From: Bacteroidia bacterium
GTDB taxonomy: Bacteria > Bacteroidota > Bacteroidia > Bacteroidales > Dysgonomonadaceae
Assembly: GCA_025999435.1 (NCBI GenBank)
Contig: BNXH01000020.1
Location: 1 to 27,477, forward strand
Direction: 5' to 3'
Length of the DNA stretch: 27,477 nucleotides
Position 1 is the first letter of the stretch. Each line of letters opens with the position of its first letter. A program made the translations under genes and the position numbers. Positions 15,729 to 25,605 of the stretch are shown piece after piece. The notes beneath the pieces are model-generated. The model made no database searches. It saw only the letters and a list, made by a program, of their open reading frames with translations, and was not told the DNA's origin.

Positions 15729-17278
15729 ACATCAAGATTATATCGTGGTCTGATTTTTTGTAAAATATACGCGTCACTTAAGTCTGTATAGAAGCCGATT
15801 TGTCTCAGTTTATTTTTAAATGCCTCTACATTTTCACGAAAAGCTGTTAAGGTTTGCACATCAGCATCCTTAAATCGGGGTTCCAACATTCCATTGATGA
15901 TGATTCCATAGCGTCTGCGTAAAGCTGTTATTAATTCATCAATTGATAGAGAATGAGATTTAAATCCTCCTGAGTCTTGAGGTTCCAATACCAATAACTG
16001 GACTAATGTTTCCAATAGTCGGGAACCTAAGACTGCCCTGCGGGTATGTCTTCGACTTCTTCCATCTGCTAAAAAACCATAATCGGTATTTTTTTGAGAG
16101 ATGTTGTCGATAAATTGATGATAATAGCGATATTGGTATGCTCCCTTGGCTTTCACTAATGTTTGTACGTATTTATCGAAGCTTGAAGTTTCGTATTGGA
16201 TATGATTTAGAACAGACTTTCTGTCGTCTTCATCATCCATGTTGTGAAGGATTGTATCCAATTTGGATTCATAATACATATCAAAATTCTCCGGTCTGTT
16301 TTTCAACACAGCAAGAATATCATCTATCGTATCCATGTTGGGTTGAGACGAGAATTCCGAACGCCAGTATACAGCATTAATCTCGAATGTCGATTTTACA
16401 TACTCATAAAGAGCATTTAAAGTCATTTCCATGTCTTCACATGCATATAGGGAGACTTTACTATCTAAGTTGTCAGTAACATCAACAATAATAGACCAAT
16501 CATCTTGTATGTTACGAGTGCCGGCTTCAATCATCTTGGGAAGAAGATGAATTAATTTTTGGGTATAAAGTGACAAATGAAAACCTATAAGTGTACGCAA
16601 ATATTCGATAAATACACTGCGGGGAATATCATCCTTGTAGACTAATAGACGAAGAATATCATCGCATAACAAATCTGCTTGTGCCTCCAATACCGGCCTT
16701 ACATTTTTAAGTAAGGAAGAGGTTTTAAGATCAACTTCAATGTATTTTATTAAATGAAGAATACCTACGCTGTCAACATCTAATTCTATATTTTTAGCAA
16801 TGTTTATGGTTGCATTATCCCAACCTTTATTCAAATAATCTTTTAGACTGTTGAGAATGCCAGGCTGTTTACGGAGCATCAGAAATATTTGGTCTGCCGT
16901 ATTATAATCACGAGCCTGAGCAATATTTCTAATCCTATAATTTTCTAAGTGTACAGGACGTAAAGAGGCAATTTTCTCATTCTGAATATTACCTCTATTA
17001 ACCAAGGTCAATAAATTACTTCTCAGCCAACAATCCGCAGCTTCGAAGTTTTCTTTGAATCCCGAGATCACTCCTCTGTTTTCTAAACTTTCAAGGTATT
17101 TGTGCATGGTCTCAAAGGTATGCTCTTTGGTTACCTTTACTTTAACCCGTTTGCCGTCATTACGCATTAGCATGAACAGATTAGTAAGGGTATGATCCAA
17201 ATTTACAGCCTTAGCATCGGCTGCAAAAACCAATTCGTTGCGAAAGTTTTTTTCCTGTTTATCTAATTTTATTGCCAT
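15725..17278 (-). CDS. 517-aa protein of unknown function in the defence operon (MADS MAD7-like)
   Basis: I recognise no catalytic motif. The protein is soluble and mostly helical, with no signal peptide or membrane segment. It is basic near the start (KRVKVKVTKEH), has a charged helical middle (about 120-370), an Arg-rich patch GRSRRHTRR (about 410), and a compact C-terminal region with RRRYGIIINGMLEPRFKDAD that looks like a small winged-helix fold. Its start overlaps the kinase gene by 10 bases and its stop overlaps the ATPase start by 4. It is probably made in fixed ratio with both and may be an adaptor between them. Its place between the kinase and the large ATPase is the place of the uncharacterised MAD7 protein in MADS, as I remember that system. 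Confidence 0.75.
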   Translation of the reverse strand: MAIKLDKQEKNFRNELVFAADAKAVNLDHTLTNLFMLMRNDGKRVKVKVTKEHTFETMHKYLESLENRGVISGFKENFEAADCWLRSNLLTLVNRGNIQNEKIASLRPVHLENYRIRNIAQARDYNTADQIFLMLRKQPGILNSLKDYLNKGWDNATINIAKNIELDVDSVGILHLIKYIEVDLKTSSLLKNVRPVLEAQADLLCDDILRLLVYKDDIPRSVFIEYLRTLIGFHLSLYTQKLIHLLPKMIEAGTRNIQDDWSIIVDVTDNLDSKVSLYACEDMEMTLNALYEYVKSTFEINAVYWRSEFSSQPNMDTIDDILAVLKNRPENFDMYYESKLDTILHNMDDEDDRKSVLNHIQYETSSFDKYVQTLVKAKGAYQYRYYHQFIDNISQKNTDYGFLADGRSRRHTRRAVLGSRLLETLVQLLVLEPQDSGGFKSHSLSIDELITALRRRYGIIINGMLEPRFKDADVQTLTAFRENVEAFKNKLRQIGFYTDLSDAYILQKIRPRYNLDV

Positions 17279-20200
17279 ACTTCTGCTGTTTTTAAGGAAG
17301 ACAAAGTCAATTGGTTTGTTTGTTGATCCAAACTAATTACAAAGAAAGATTTATTGTCTTTGGTTACGATCACTTCTTTATAGCTGCGGTTTTCGAGCAA
17401 ATTTTTGAATATTTGCAGTTCGACAAAGCGCCCTCTTAGATCATTGACTGAGGGGCTAAATCCTTGTTGTATAAAATGTAACATTTCATATAAATCCAAT
17501 GAGATGGTCAAGGAAATATATTTGTCTGTTTTGTGTCTGAATATCAAACTGTCGCTTTCATATTCGATGTATTTAATCAAATGTGATGTTTTGTTCACAA
17601 ATAATTCAAATTCATCTATGGGGAAACGGCGGTAGGTTTTACTTATCGGATCAATTACCCGGGAAGATGCTAAAAGGAGAAACTTATTTGCAAAATCAGT
17701 ATTCGTACAGCCTTCACTGATAGACATAGCTTTTGCAAAAGCTTGTTTGGCATTTTCAATTTCTTCCAACTTATTTTCTCCGGCAGTCAATATTTTATGA
17801 AAATCTTTCAACGAATAATAGGGTAGTCTTTTTGTGAAATTAAATTTCCCTTCAAAATATTGATGCCGCACATAGGTTTCGTGGCGACTTTTCAAGATAG
17901 ATCTTATCTCATCTGTTTGTTCGTGAGATGGGATCCACATTTTGTTGGTGTTGAAAGCCTCTAATAGACCATCTGTTCGTTGAGCAAAATCCAGATAGTT
18001 CTTGGCGCTATGAATGCCAAAATACAAATCCCGATCGATAGATGGCATAGATACCTGAGCAATATCTGTTTCTCGCATTAATTTGATCAAGCGGTCATTA
18101 GATTCAGGCCCTAAAGGAGATGTAATATTGAAATAATAATACTGCCAGTATTTTTCAGGTTGTTTGTTATATCGTTGATATAATTCCGGAATATCATCAC
18201 AGGAGCAATCCCGACTAATCATATAAGCAATGAAAGACCGCAAATCCCGCATTGTAACATGCAATTCTCGCTTGTAGCTAACTGTGCGTAACAGCCATTC
18301 CATCCGATTGACTATTTCATCTCCGGCTGCGGTGTCAGTCAAGCTATCTACATTGTATTTGATAAAACAAGTGGAAGCATGTTCGCAATTGGCACATTTG
18401 TGCCAAAGCATTGGTTGTGTCAATGCTTTTACTTGTTGACGAAATAGACTGTCATGTCCGTTTTTTGCAGTTACTGATCTTAGATTTAAATTGATAACCA
18501 TTAACCCTGCCGGTAATTCGGTATGCCCTTCCCTGTAGAAATATTCATCAATGATGTTATACAGGTTTTTGAATCGTTCTGAACTTTGCAGAAAATCGAC
18601 TAAACGCCCTTCGTTGATGGCTATGATTCGTCCTTCTCCAACTGAACTGAAGTCTTTGGCATATTCAAATGGACGAAAAAAATCAGCTAATACTTCATTG
18701 TTACTTCGATCATCTTCATCTTGTGAACCATCATAGTTACTTTGGAAAGAAATTCCGTTAAATTGAAATTTTGCTCCGTTGCAGTTGTCTAAGCGTTGAA
18801 GATTTTTTGATTGACTTTCAATTTTCTTGATAAAAGCGGTTTTTCCGTCACCTGCATTTCCGGTAATGATTACCAGACGAAACATCCCATTATTTATTGC
18901 TTCTACCAATTCTGTATCTAATTTGGTTTTAGTATAAGTCAGATTATCAAAAGTTATTGGCGAATGTCCTGCTCGTGTTCCGGAATTACCATAGCGGCTT
19001 TGACTATATAGAGAATTCAGATAATCAACAAAATCACTGTTTATAAAGTTAACTTCATCAGTAATTGGCTTTTCCCTGTCTTTTAACAAATTTTCTTCAC
19101 CTATAGCGCCCAAGGCCTCCTGCATCACTGCAGCTGTTGCAAATCGGTCTTCTTTTTTACATGCAATGGCTTTAATTAAAAATGCAGCAAAGCTCTCCGA
19201 AATTTCAGCATTGAAATCTTGTGGTCGATAGGGAGAAATTCCCACTCTGGGCTGCATGTTGCTCCATGGGTAATTTTGGCAGACCAATTCGTAAAGGGTG
19301 ATTCCTAATGCAAAAGTATCGGCACTCGTATCCCAGTCGACTTTGGTACTGCTTTTTATTAAGTCAGGTGCCAAATAAGGATTTGTCCCTACAAAATCAG
19401 TATTGGCCTCCAATACAGTTGCTACATTAAAATCTATCAATACAAACCGATTTTTATTTTGATCCCATACGATGTTTTGGGGTTTGATATCCCGATGGAT
19501 GATCGGATGAGGCTTTTGTTGTTGCATATACACTAAGGCATGCAAAATCTCTTTAGCTACCTGATAGACTTTTTGTAGTGGTAGTTTTACATCTTCTTTG
19601 GTATACCTTTTCAGATTTTCTCCGTCCAAATACTCCATGAGGGTATAGAACTGACCATTATCCAATATTCCGTTGAATTTAAATTTTACTATATGGTCGT
19701 TGTCCAAATCTTTCAATGCACTATATTCGTCAATAACGGTTTGAGCATTAATGCTTTCATTGAATATCTTCATAGCATATTCTTCGCCCTGTAAAGAGTG
19801 CTTCACTTTGAATACTTTAGAATAACCTCCTTTACCTAATTCATTGTAAAGGGTATATTCTTTCAGCCTCTTCCCGGGTTTCAGGTCTTCTGAATCTACA
19901 ATTGCAGCGCGATTTGCAGGTACCGGTGGTTGTGATTGTGAAATGGCTTCCTTCAAGAATTTCTCTACTGTTTCCACATTGTCCCATCGGGCTTCGTCAC
20001 TGGTCAGAATGGTATTGCGACATAATTCATCTAACCAAGCGGGAAGTGAAGGATTAATTGCAGTGGGTAATAATCTATCGGGGAGTTTTCCTCCCAAATT
20101 ATTTAATTCGTAAGGCGAGTTAAAAGGCAGCTTCCCTGTAAATAGTTCGTATATAAGAACTCCCAATGAGTATATATCACTGGCTCGGGAAGCATCTTTT

Positions 20201-21339
20201 GCTAACAGTTCAAAGGCATGATAAGGAGTAGCATTATTGCTGTCGATGGTTATGGCAACTGTATATCCCATTTCTCCGTGATCGGCAAAATAGGCTTTTC
20301 CAAAATTGGCTAAAGCTGCATACCCATTTGTTAAGTAGATGTTTTCGGGATTTAGATCGCGATGATAAACATTTGCTTCGTGGGCTACTTTGAGTGCTTC
20401 AATTAAGTTGTAGACAATGTTGAGTTTCTCTTCTTGTGTAAAGGTCTTGCGACGCAATTCTGCTCGTAACGAATTCTCATCCAGATAATCTGTTATTTCG
20501 TAAAAACGATTATCGTCACTCACTCTGAATTGAGCGTTTAGAATAAAAGGACAGGGTTTGATTTGATTGAGTGCGTATTGTTGATTCCTAATCTGGTTGG
20601 ATCTTTGTTCCTCCTGAGCGGGGCTTAATCCTGCCATATCCAATATGTATTCTTTTATTCGTTTCTTGTTGGCGGTAAGCATTCCTTTGGGTTTGCACAA
20701 ATATTCGGAATAGCATTTGTCAACAACTAAAGTCTCAATGATTTCATACCCTTCAATTTCTTTCCGTTCCCGATTAATAACTTCGCTCAATGTGCCGCAT
20801 ACAAAATCTTTTATGTCGGCAGATATATCAGCAATGTCATTGGGCTGTTTTCGCACAGCAGCAGGGGAAGTGATAAATTGAATGAGTTTGTCGTTCAACA
20901 AATAAGTTGCTTTTTCACAATCGCCATACAATCCGCTTTTATTTTGGCGAGGATTTGAAAGCGTTAACAATGAAGCTACCCAAGCGTTTGCCCATACGGG
21001 ATTGTGTTGCCTGAGTTTACTTACTAATACCGCTGTTTTGAAACGGACTGTTTTCAGCGGATTGGATTTTTCGCTATCGTTGAGGTACCAAGTAGAATCG
21101 TCTCCGGTCAACTGTCCTCCCCAATCTTTGTTTTCAATGTGGTAAATAGCATGAGGAGCAATAACCAGACAATCATACTCCAAATATTGTACTTGTCCAC
21201 GGGGAGTTGCATTGGCAAATTCCACATTAGGAACAACGAAGTAGCCATCCGGAAGATTTACTTCCAAATATTTCAATAAGCGGTCTTCACCTGCATTGAC
21301 TGCTCCGGAACTGTGTTTGGGATGTATTACTGTTGCCAT
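17269..21339 (-). CDS. NERD domain, tandem protein kinase and P-loop ATPase fusion, 1356 aa (MADS MAD6 / PglW-like)
   Basis: This is a multi-domain signalling protein. Residues about 12-115 are a NERD (nuclease-related) domain with Asp56 and ENK (Glu69, Lys71). Residues about 200-465 are a first kinase fold: HRDLNPEN (His326-Asn333) is kept, but DFG is NFG (345-347) and the Gly-rich loop and VAIK lysine are not evident, so it is probably a pseudokinase. Residues about 494-745 are a complete kinase: GKGGYSKVF (502-510), Lys524, HRDIKPQN (615-622, Asp617), DFN (Asp636). Residues from about 820 contain a P-loop GNAGDGKT (827-834) and later a CxxC-x5-C cluster (CANCEHASTC). NERD plus kinase is the layout of PglW of BREX type 2 and of the MADS kinase. 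It overlaps hsdS by 13 bases and the 517-aa gene by 10. Confidence 0.9.
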   Translation of the reverse strand: MATVIHPKHSSGAVNAGEDRLLKYLEVNLPDGYFVVPNVEFANATPRGQVQYLEYDCLVIAPHAIYHIENKDWGGQLTGDDSTWYLNDSEKSNPLKTVRFKTAVLVSKLRQHNPVWANAWVASLLTLSNPRQNKSGLYGDCEKATYLLNDKLIQFITSPAAVRKQPNDIADISADIKDFVCGTLSEVINRERKEIEGYEIIETLVVDKCYSEYLCKPKGMLTANKKRIKEYILDMAGLSPAQEEQRSNQIRNQQYALNQIKPCPFILNAQFRVSDDNRFYEITDYLDENSLRAELRRKTFTQEEKLNIVYNLIEALKVAHEANVYHRDLNPENIYLTNGYAALANFGKAYFADHGEMGYTVAITIDSNNATPYHAFELLAKDASRASDIYSLGVLIYELFTGKLPFNSPYELNNLGGKLPDRLLPTAINPSLPAWLDELCRNTILTSDEARWDNVETVEKFLKEAISQSQPPVPANRAAIVDSEDLKPGKRLKEYTLYNELGKGGYSKVFKVKHSLQGEEYAMKIFNESINAQTVIDEYSALKDLDNDHIVKFKFNGILDNGQFYTLMEYLDGENLKRYTKEDVKLPLQKVYQVAKEILHALVYMQQQKPHPIIHRDIKPQNIVWDQNKNRFVLIDFNVATVLEANTDFVGTNPYLAPDLIKSSTKVDWDTSADTFALGITLYELVCQNYPWSNMQPRVGISPYRPQDFNAEISESFAAFLIKAIACKKEDRFATAAVMQEALGAIGEENLLKDREKPITDEVNFINSDFVDYLNSLYSQSRYGNSGTRAGHSPITFDNLTYTKTKLDTELVEAINNGMFRLVIITGNAGDGKTAFIKKIESQSKNLQRLDNCNGAKFQFNGISFQSNYDGSQDEDDRSNNEVLADFFRPFEYAKDFSSVGEGRIIAINEGRLVDFLQSSERFKNLYNIIDEYFYREGHTELPAGLMVINLNLRSVTAKNGHDSLFRQQVKALTQPMLWHKCANCEHASTCFIKYNVDSLTDTAAGDEIVNRMEWLLRTVSYKRELHVTMRDLRSFIAYMISRDCSCDDIPELYQRYNKQPEKYWQYYYFNITSPLGPESNDRLIKLMRETDIAQVSMPSIDRDLYFGIHSAKNYLDFAQRTDGLLEAFNTNKMWIPSHEQTDEIRSILKSRHETYVRHQYFEGKFNFTKRLPYYSLKDFHKILTAGENKLEEIENAKQAFAKAMSISEGCTNTDFANKFLLLASSRVIDPISKTYRRFPIDEFELFVNKTSHLIKYIEYESDSLIFRHKTDKYISLTISLDLYEMLHFIQQGFSPSVNDLRGRFVELQIFKNLLENRSYKEVIVTKDNKSFFVISLDQQTNQLTLSSLKTAEVWQ

Positions 21340-22682
21340 TGGTCTATTTCTTTTTCAACGAGTTGGATAGCTTTATTTTCTTTTATCGTAGCTGAATCCA
21401 AATTTTCTTGATATTGATATATTTTATCAGAAATATTCTTCTGAGTTAACGTGTCTAAGATTGGAACTTCTATATTCCCAATTAGGTCTTCATTTAGAGT
21501 TATTATAACGGATCCAAAAGCTGATGATTTCATATAGCTTTGGCCCTGTTGTGTAGATAAATAACAAAAAATATATGCAGGATCAATTTTTAAGGAATCA
21601 ATCTCTAATCTCATAGCATGCTCAGAAATTGCCGTTTGTGATAAATCATTCCCGACAAAAACAACATTACCTACAGTTCCTGAACGAGATATCAATATTG
21701 AGTTTCTTTTAACTAATAGATTTTCTATTCCACCGGTCTTTATACTAATTTGTTTTGCATATCTTTTGGGATTAAATAGGATCATATCAGAAGAAGATAA
21801 AAATGGAATCCCATTTTCCACATAATTTCTTTTACTCCTGTTTCCAACAGTTATATTTGCTGCAAGAGATTTGATAGTTCTATAATCGATAGTTTTTTTC
21901 TCTTTCTTAATCTTATTCATTCCTATCTGATATTGAGAATCTAACCTTAATAAGAAAGATTTGATTTCCTTAATTTGAAGCACCTCTGTTTGATGGGATG
22001 AAACCACTTGATGAATTCCAATTTTTTCTTCAAATAAAGTTATTGCTTCCTCTAACAACCGATTTGCCTCAACCCGTAAATCCGCTGCTTGAACAATTAG
22101 TGAATGTATTTCTTCTTGCTTATCGGTTGTGAAAATTGGAACAGGTAGATTAGCAATATGTTCAGGTTCTATATGTTGGATCACTGCTCCATAAGTCCCA
22201 TGTTTAATTAATGCTTGTCCATACTTTGAAGAAAGAAATGCATAAAGAAAACCTGATGGTATTGATTTTGGAACCACCCTTATTATATCGTCAGATGCAG
22301 CTTTATGAATGAAATCTTTATTTACATATGCTGTATTGCCAATTGTCCCTGAACGAGTGATAAGAGTCCATCCTTCTTCTAAAAAATATTCATCCAAATT
22401 TGCGGTTCGTTTACGAGAAATCATTTTTAGAGGAGAAAAATCAGCTTTTACAATATCAGCTCCTTTAATAAACGGTATGCCATTTTCTTTTCTATTTACA
22501 TATATTCGTCGAGACCTCCCTCCATAAAAAATTCTTTGGGTAACCTCGTGAAGGGGAGATGTTTTTATATTGGCTTTTTTAAAGGTAATACTCGTTAATC
22601 GACCATCACTCAAATGAAACGATGCATCCAACCTCAAATCGCTTTCGGCAAGCCAACTCTTATTTGCAATTATGGTTTTCAT
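21327..22682 (-). CDS. hsdS: Type I restriction-modification specificity subunit (S)
   Basis: This 451-aa DNA-recognition subunit partners HsdM. Two target-recognition halves are visible and internally repeated: NGIPFIKGADI (67-77) with ITRSGTIGN (108-116), and NGIPFLSSSDM (290-300) with ISRSGTVGN (331-339). Helical spacers follow each half (about 190-222 and at the C-terminus). Two different TRDs imply a bipartite asymmetric methylation target, which cannot be read from sequence alone. Length is normal for the family. The ATG overlaps the hsdM stop by 4 bases, and its end overlaps the kinase start by 13. In MADS an S-like subunit accompanies the methyltransferase. Confidence 0.93.
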   Translation of the reverse strand: MKTIIANKSWLAESDLRLDASFHLSDGRLTSITFKKANIKTSPLHEVTQRIFYGGRSRRIYVNRKENGIPFIKGADIVKADFSPLKMISRKRTANLDEYFLEEGWTLITRSGTIGNTAYVNKDFIHKAASDDIIRVVPKSIPSGFLYAFLSSKYGQALIKHGTYGAVIQHIEPEHIANLPVPIFTTDKQEEIHSLIVQAADLRVEANRLLEEAITLFEEKIGIHQVVSSHQTEVLQIKEIKSFLLRLDSQYQIGMNKIKKEKKTIDYRTIKSLAANITVGNRSKRNYVENGIPFLSSSDMILFNPKRYAKQISIKTGGIENLLVKRNSILISRSGTVGNVVFVGNDLSQTAISEHAMRLEIDSLKIDPAYIFCYLSTQQGQSYMKSSAFGSVIITLNEDLIGNIEVPILDTLTQKNISDKIYQYQENLDSATIKENKAIQLVEKEIDQWQQ

Positions 22683-24751
22683 TTCTTTTGTTCCTTTACG
22701 AATTTCAAATAGGCATCCTTAATCAAAGGTAAATCATCGTTCAACCTTTTTTCGAGGGTTTGGCGGGTTCTCACTTTCGATTTCCCTTCATTGTCTCGAA
22801 TGAGCGTTTTCTTTTCACCGTCAAATAATAATTCGGCTCCATCTTCGTCGCGAAGATAAATAGGAACACCACGACGATCTTTCCCTACAGCTTCGGCTAT
22901 AGCCATGAAAACTTCATAATCTTCGCTTGTCTGAGCAGCATCTCTTTCTCTTGATGTCTTTTTTTGCAAGAATAGTAATGATGCTTGTACGCCTACTTGT
23001 GGCAAAAATGCTTCTACCGGCAAATCTATTGAAGCCAATAACTTAAAGCGTTCCAGAATCCAAGCACGCACATACTCAGTATTGGGGTTTCCCAATATTC
23101 CGTCTGGCAAAACGATTGCCATTCGGCCTCCCGGCTTCAGGAAATTGTAACACTGTTCAATAAAAAGCACTTCAGGAGCCTCACTGCTACTTTCATTCCC
23201 TTTCTGAAAATTACCATAAGTATCTTTGCTCCAGTTATGTCCTAATGCGTATCGTTTGGAAATCTCTTTATCCACCGTAACTTTAGCTCCAAAGGGAGGA
23301 TTGGTAAATATCAAATCGAATTTTTCACGGGCATCATCTGTTTCAAATGGGTCATTTCTATCGTAACTTGTTTGGATACTGCGTTGTATCGTTTCTTTTA
23401 TTTTCTCCAATTCTTCTGTTTTGGGGCCATTAGGATAATCAAGAGAATTGATATTAAAGATATTGGCGTGACCGTCTCCTGCCATTACCATATTCATTCG
23501 GGCAGCTTTCTTCAAATCACGGTCAAAATCAAATCCGAAAATCATTCGTTCCGCATAATCTTTTACCAAATCGTTAATTTCCTTTGAATTGTAAGTTTCT
23601 TCCAGATACAAACCCTTCAAATTGGGATTTTCTCTTGCTGCAATCTTTTTTCTTACATGGTCGAGTACCATTACCAAGAATCCTCCAGAACCGCAAGCCG
23701 GATCCAGTACCCGCATATTCTCCTCCGGATCAAGCATTTCAACCATACATTTGATGATATTTCTTGGTGTAAAGAATTGTCCTTGGGCTTGTTTCAATGT
23801 ATTGGAAACAATGGTTTCATAAGCGGTTCCCTTTACATCTACAGTTGCATCCAAAAAAGAATACTTCGCTAATTCGCTTGCCACATAAGCCAACCCTTTA
23901 TCACTAAGTCCAATTCGTTCATTCCCCTCAAATACTTCTTTAAAGAGATCATCTCCCATGAGTTCATCAAAAATTCCTTTTATCCGTTTGGCAATAGCTT
24001 CAAGTCCTTCTTTCGAGTTTTGCTCTTTTACTCCTACCCAAAATTTTCGACGATAGCTCATACCATCTTTCGAAGGCATAAATTTCCTTTTCTCATCATA
24101 TATTTTACAGAAAATCAGGTTGAGCAATTCCCAAAAAGCGTCTTTTATTTGCCCTTCGTTTCCGTAAATATAATCGTGGCAACGCTTAAATGTCCTTACC
24201 AAAGAATCGTTGGCTGGTTTGCGAGGTGCTATTTTATCCGACCATTTTTCCAGATCCTCCATGGTTTGTCCTTCACCGGGGAAATCGGCAATATCCAAAT
24301 AGGTCGTATTATAAAAATCATCTACATGTTTTTGCAGAAAGTGGAAAACTTCTCCATTCGTCCATACGCCAAACTCACATTTTTCCACAGCGGATAATGT
24401 GGCTTCTAATGCAGCGACTACTCCTTTTTTGTCGTCTGTGACTTTTACTTTATCATCTTGTACAATACAAATACGAATCAGGTGATCAAGATTATGTACC
24501 TTCCCGGCTTCAAACATAGCCAAATCCACTTTTATCCGTTTGTTTTTACCTTCATCGTTGATGTATGAAATGGTAAAATCTCGTTCCATATCTGAGAGGT
24601 CGAAGCCATATTCCTCATTCAGCATCGAAATGAGAGATTGCAAAGTTAGTTCTTTAACCTTTGCCGGTTTGACTTCATTCGTGAGGACGCAGATTAATTG
24701 ATTGTCTTCTAACACGACCTCTTCAATGGTATTGTTTGTACTTTGTTCCAT
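22679..24751 (-). CDS. hsdM: Type I N6-adenine DNA methyltransferase (M)
   Basis: This 690-aa methyltransferase transfers methyl from S-adenosylmethionine to adenine at sites chosen by HsdS, presumably marking self DNA. QFFTPRNII (325-333) begins the catalytic region. The SAM-binding motif I is DPACGSGGF (350-358), and the catalytic motif IV is TNPPFGAK (483-490). An extra N-terminal part (about 30-145; KRIKVDLAMF and GVWTNGE) resembles the N-terminal fold of HsdR-type subunits but lacks an evident ExK pair, so it is probably not a nuclease. At 690 aa it is longer than standard HsdM, as in the MADS methyltransferase. It starts 8 bases after the nucleotidyltransferase gene and overlaps hsdS by 4. 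There is no HsdR gene in the window. Confidence 0.95.
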   Translation of the reverse strand: MEQSTNNTIEEVVLEDNQLICVLTNEVKPAKVKELTLQSLISMLNEEYGFDLSDMERDFTISYINDEGKNKRIKVDLAMFEAGKVHNLDHLIRICIVQDDKVKVTDDKKGVVAALEATLSAVEKCEFGVWTNGEVFHFLQKHVDDFYNTTYLDIADFPGEGQTMEDLEKWSDKIAPRKPANDSLVRTFKRCHDYIYGNEGQIKDAFWELLNLIFCKIYDEKRKFMPSKDGMSYRRKFWVGVKEQNSKEGLEAIAKRIKGIFDELMGDDLFKEVFEGNERIGLSDKGLAYVASELAKYSFLDATVDVKGTAYETIVSNTLKQAQGQFFTPRNIIKCMVEMLDPEENMRVLDPACGSGGFLVMVLDHVRKKIAARENPNLKGLYLEETYNSKEINDLVKDYAERMIFGFDFDRDLKKAARMNMVMAGDGHANIFNINSLDYPNGPKTEELEKIKETIQRSIQTSYDRNDPFETDDAREKFDLIFTNPPFGAKVTVDKEISKRYALGHNWSKDTYGNFQKGNESSSEAPEVLFIEQCYNFLKPGGRMAIVLPDGILGNPNTEYVRAWILERFKLLASIDLPVEAFLPQVGVQASLLFLQKKTSRERDAAQTSEDYEVFMAIAEAVGKDRRGVPIYLRDEDGAELLFDGEKKTLIRDNEGKSKVRTRQTLEKRLNDDLPLIKDAYLKFVKEQKK

Positions 24752-24759
24752 ATTATGAT

Positions 24760-25605
24760 TTATTTCAATTCGTTGAGTAGAGTTTGTAATGCGTCGAAAA
24801 CTTCGTCGTATTTCAAGCTTGTATGTGTTTCTAACATTTGGTTGATAAGAATGCTTTCTTCCTCAGCATCAATTTCTGTTTGCAGGATATCTATAAAATA
24901 ATTGAGTGCATCAGCATTTTCAGATAAGATTCTTTTTGTATCTCGTCCCAATAAAGTTGCACCTGAAGTGAAAATTGTGAAATTTTCGGCACCATATATG
25001 TCATAATGATCAGAAACAGCTCTCTCTTCGTTTATTTCGAGATAATTGGCAATAATATAAGCGATATCGTCTGCATGCTTATTTAGTTCAAAACCACGAT
25101 CCTTATATGCTGCTAATTTTAAGATAAAAATACCGGGTAAGGATGCTACATTTACCTCTAGCTCATCATCAATAATTACAGAAATCACATCCTTTACAAT
25201 TTCAGTAAATCCTATTACGGACATTGCAAATTCTTCTTCAGGTGGCCAGTATATGCTATGATCTTCTTTGGCTACTTCTCCAAAAGGAACAATATCAAGT
25301 TGATATACTTTATTGTACCAAAAAAGTTGCTTCTGTTTATTTGATTTATGAAATCCATCCATGGCATCTAAGTCAGAAGATATCTTATCGAATTGACTCC
25401 AATCAGGTATCGCAATTGCTATATCTAAATCGCTGGTCGCTCTTTTTATCTCAAGATTATGAATGGCTGACAAGATAATATTTCTAGCAGTAGCCCCAAT
25501 AATATAAAATTCCGAATGAATAGAATCGAAATATTCACGCAGCTTTGTCAAGAGCTCTTTTATAATTGGGTCATGTAGTTGATCACTTGATATGTTGTAA
25601 CTCAT
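24760..25605 (-). CDS. Nucleotidyltransferase, AbiEii-like (possible type IV toxin)
   Basis: This 281-aa protein has a DNA polymerase beta-type nucleotidyltransferase fold. IIGATARNIIL (35-45) takes the place of the helix-capping GS motif, SDLDIAIAI gives the metal-binding pair Asp59/Asp61, and QLDIVPFG gives the third acid, Asp104. The C-terminal half is helical, with an HADDIAYII segment, as in AbiEii/AbiGii proteins, which modify tRNA or other targets to stop growth. It follows an AbiEi-like regulator with a 23-base overlap, the usual antitoxin-then-toxin order of type IV systems. It could alternatively be a non-toxic sensor in the defence complex. It precedes hsdM by 8 bases in the same operon. 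Confidence 0.85.
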   Translation of the reverse strand: MSYNISSDQLHDPIIKELLTKLREYFDSIHSEFYIIGATARNIILSAIHNLEIKRATSDLDIAIAIPDWSQFDKISSDLDAMDGFHKSNKQKQLFWYNKVYQLDIVPFGEVAKEDHSIYWPPEEEFAMSVIGFTEIVKDVISVIIDDELEVNVASLPGIFILKLAAYKDRGFELNKHADDIAYIIANYLEINEERAVSDHYDIYGAENFTIFTSGATLLGRDTKRILSENADALNYFIDILQTEIDAEEESILINQMLETHTSLKYDEVFDALQTLLNELK

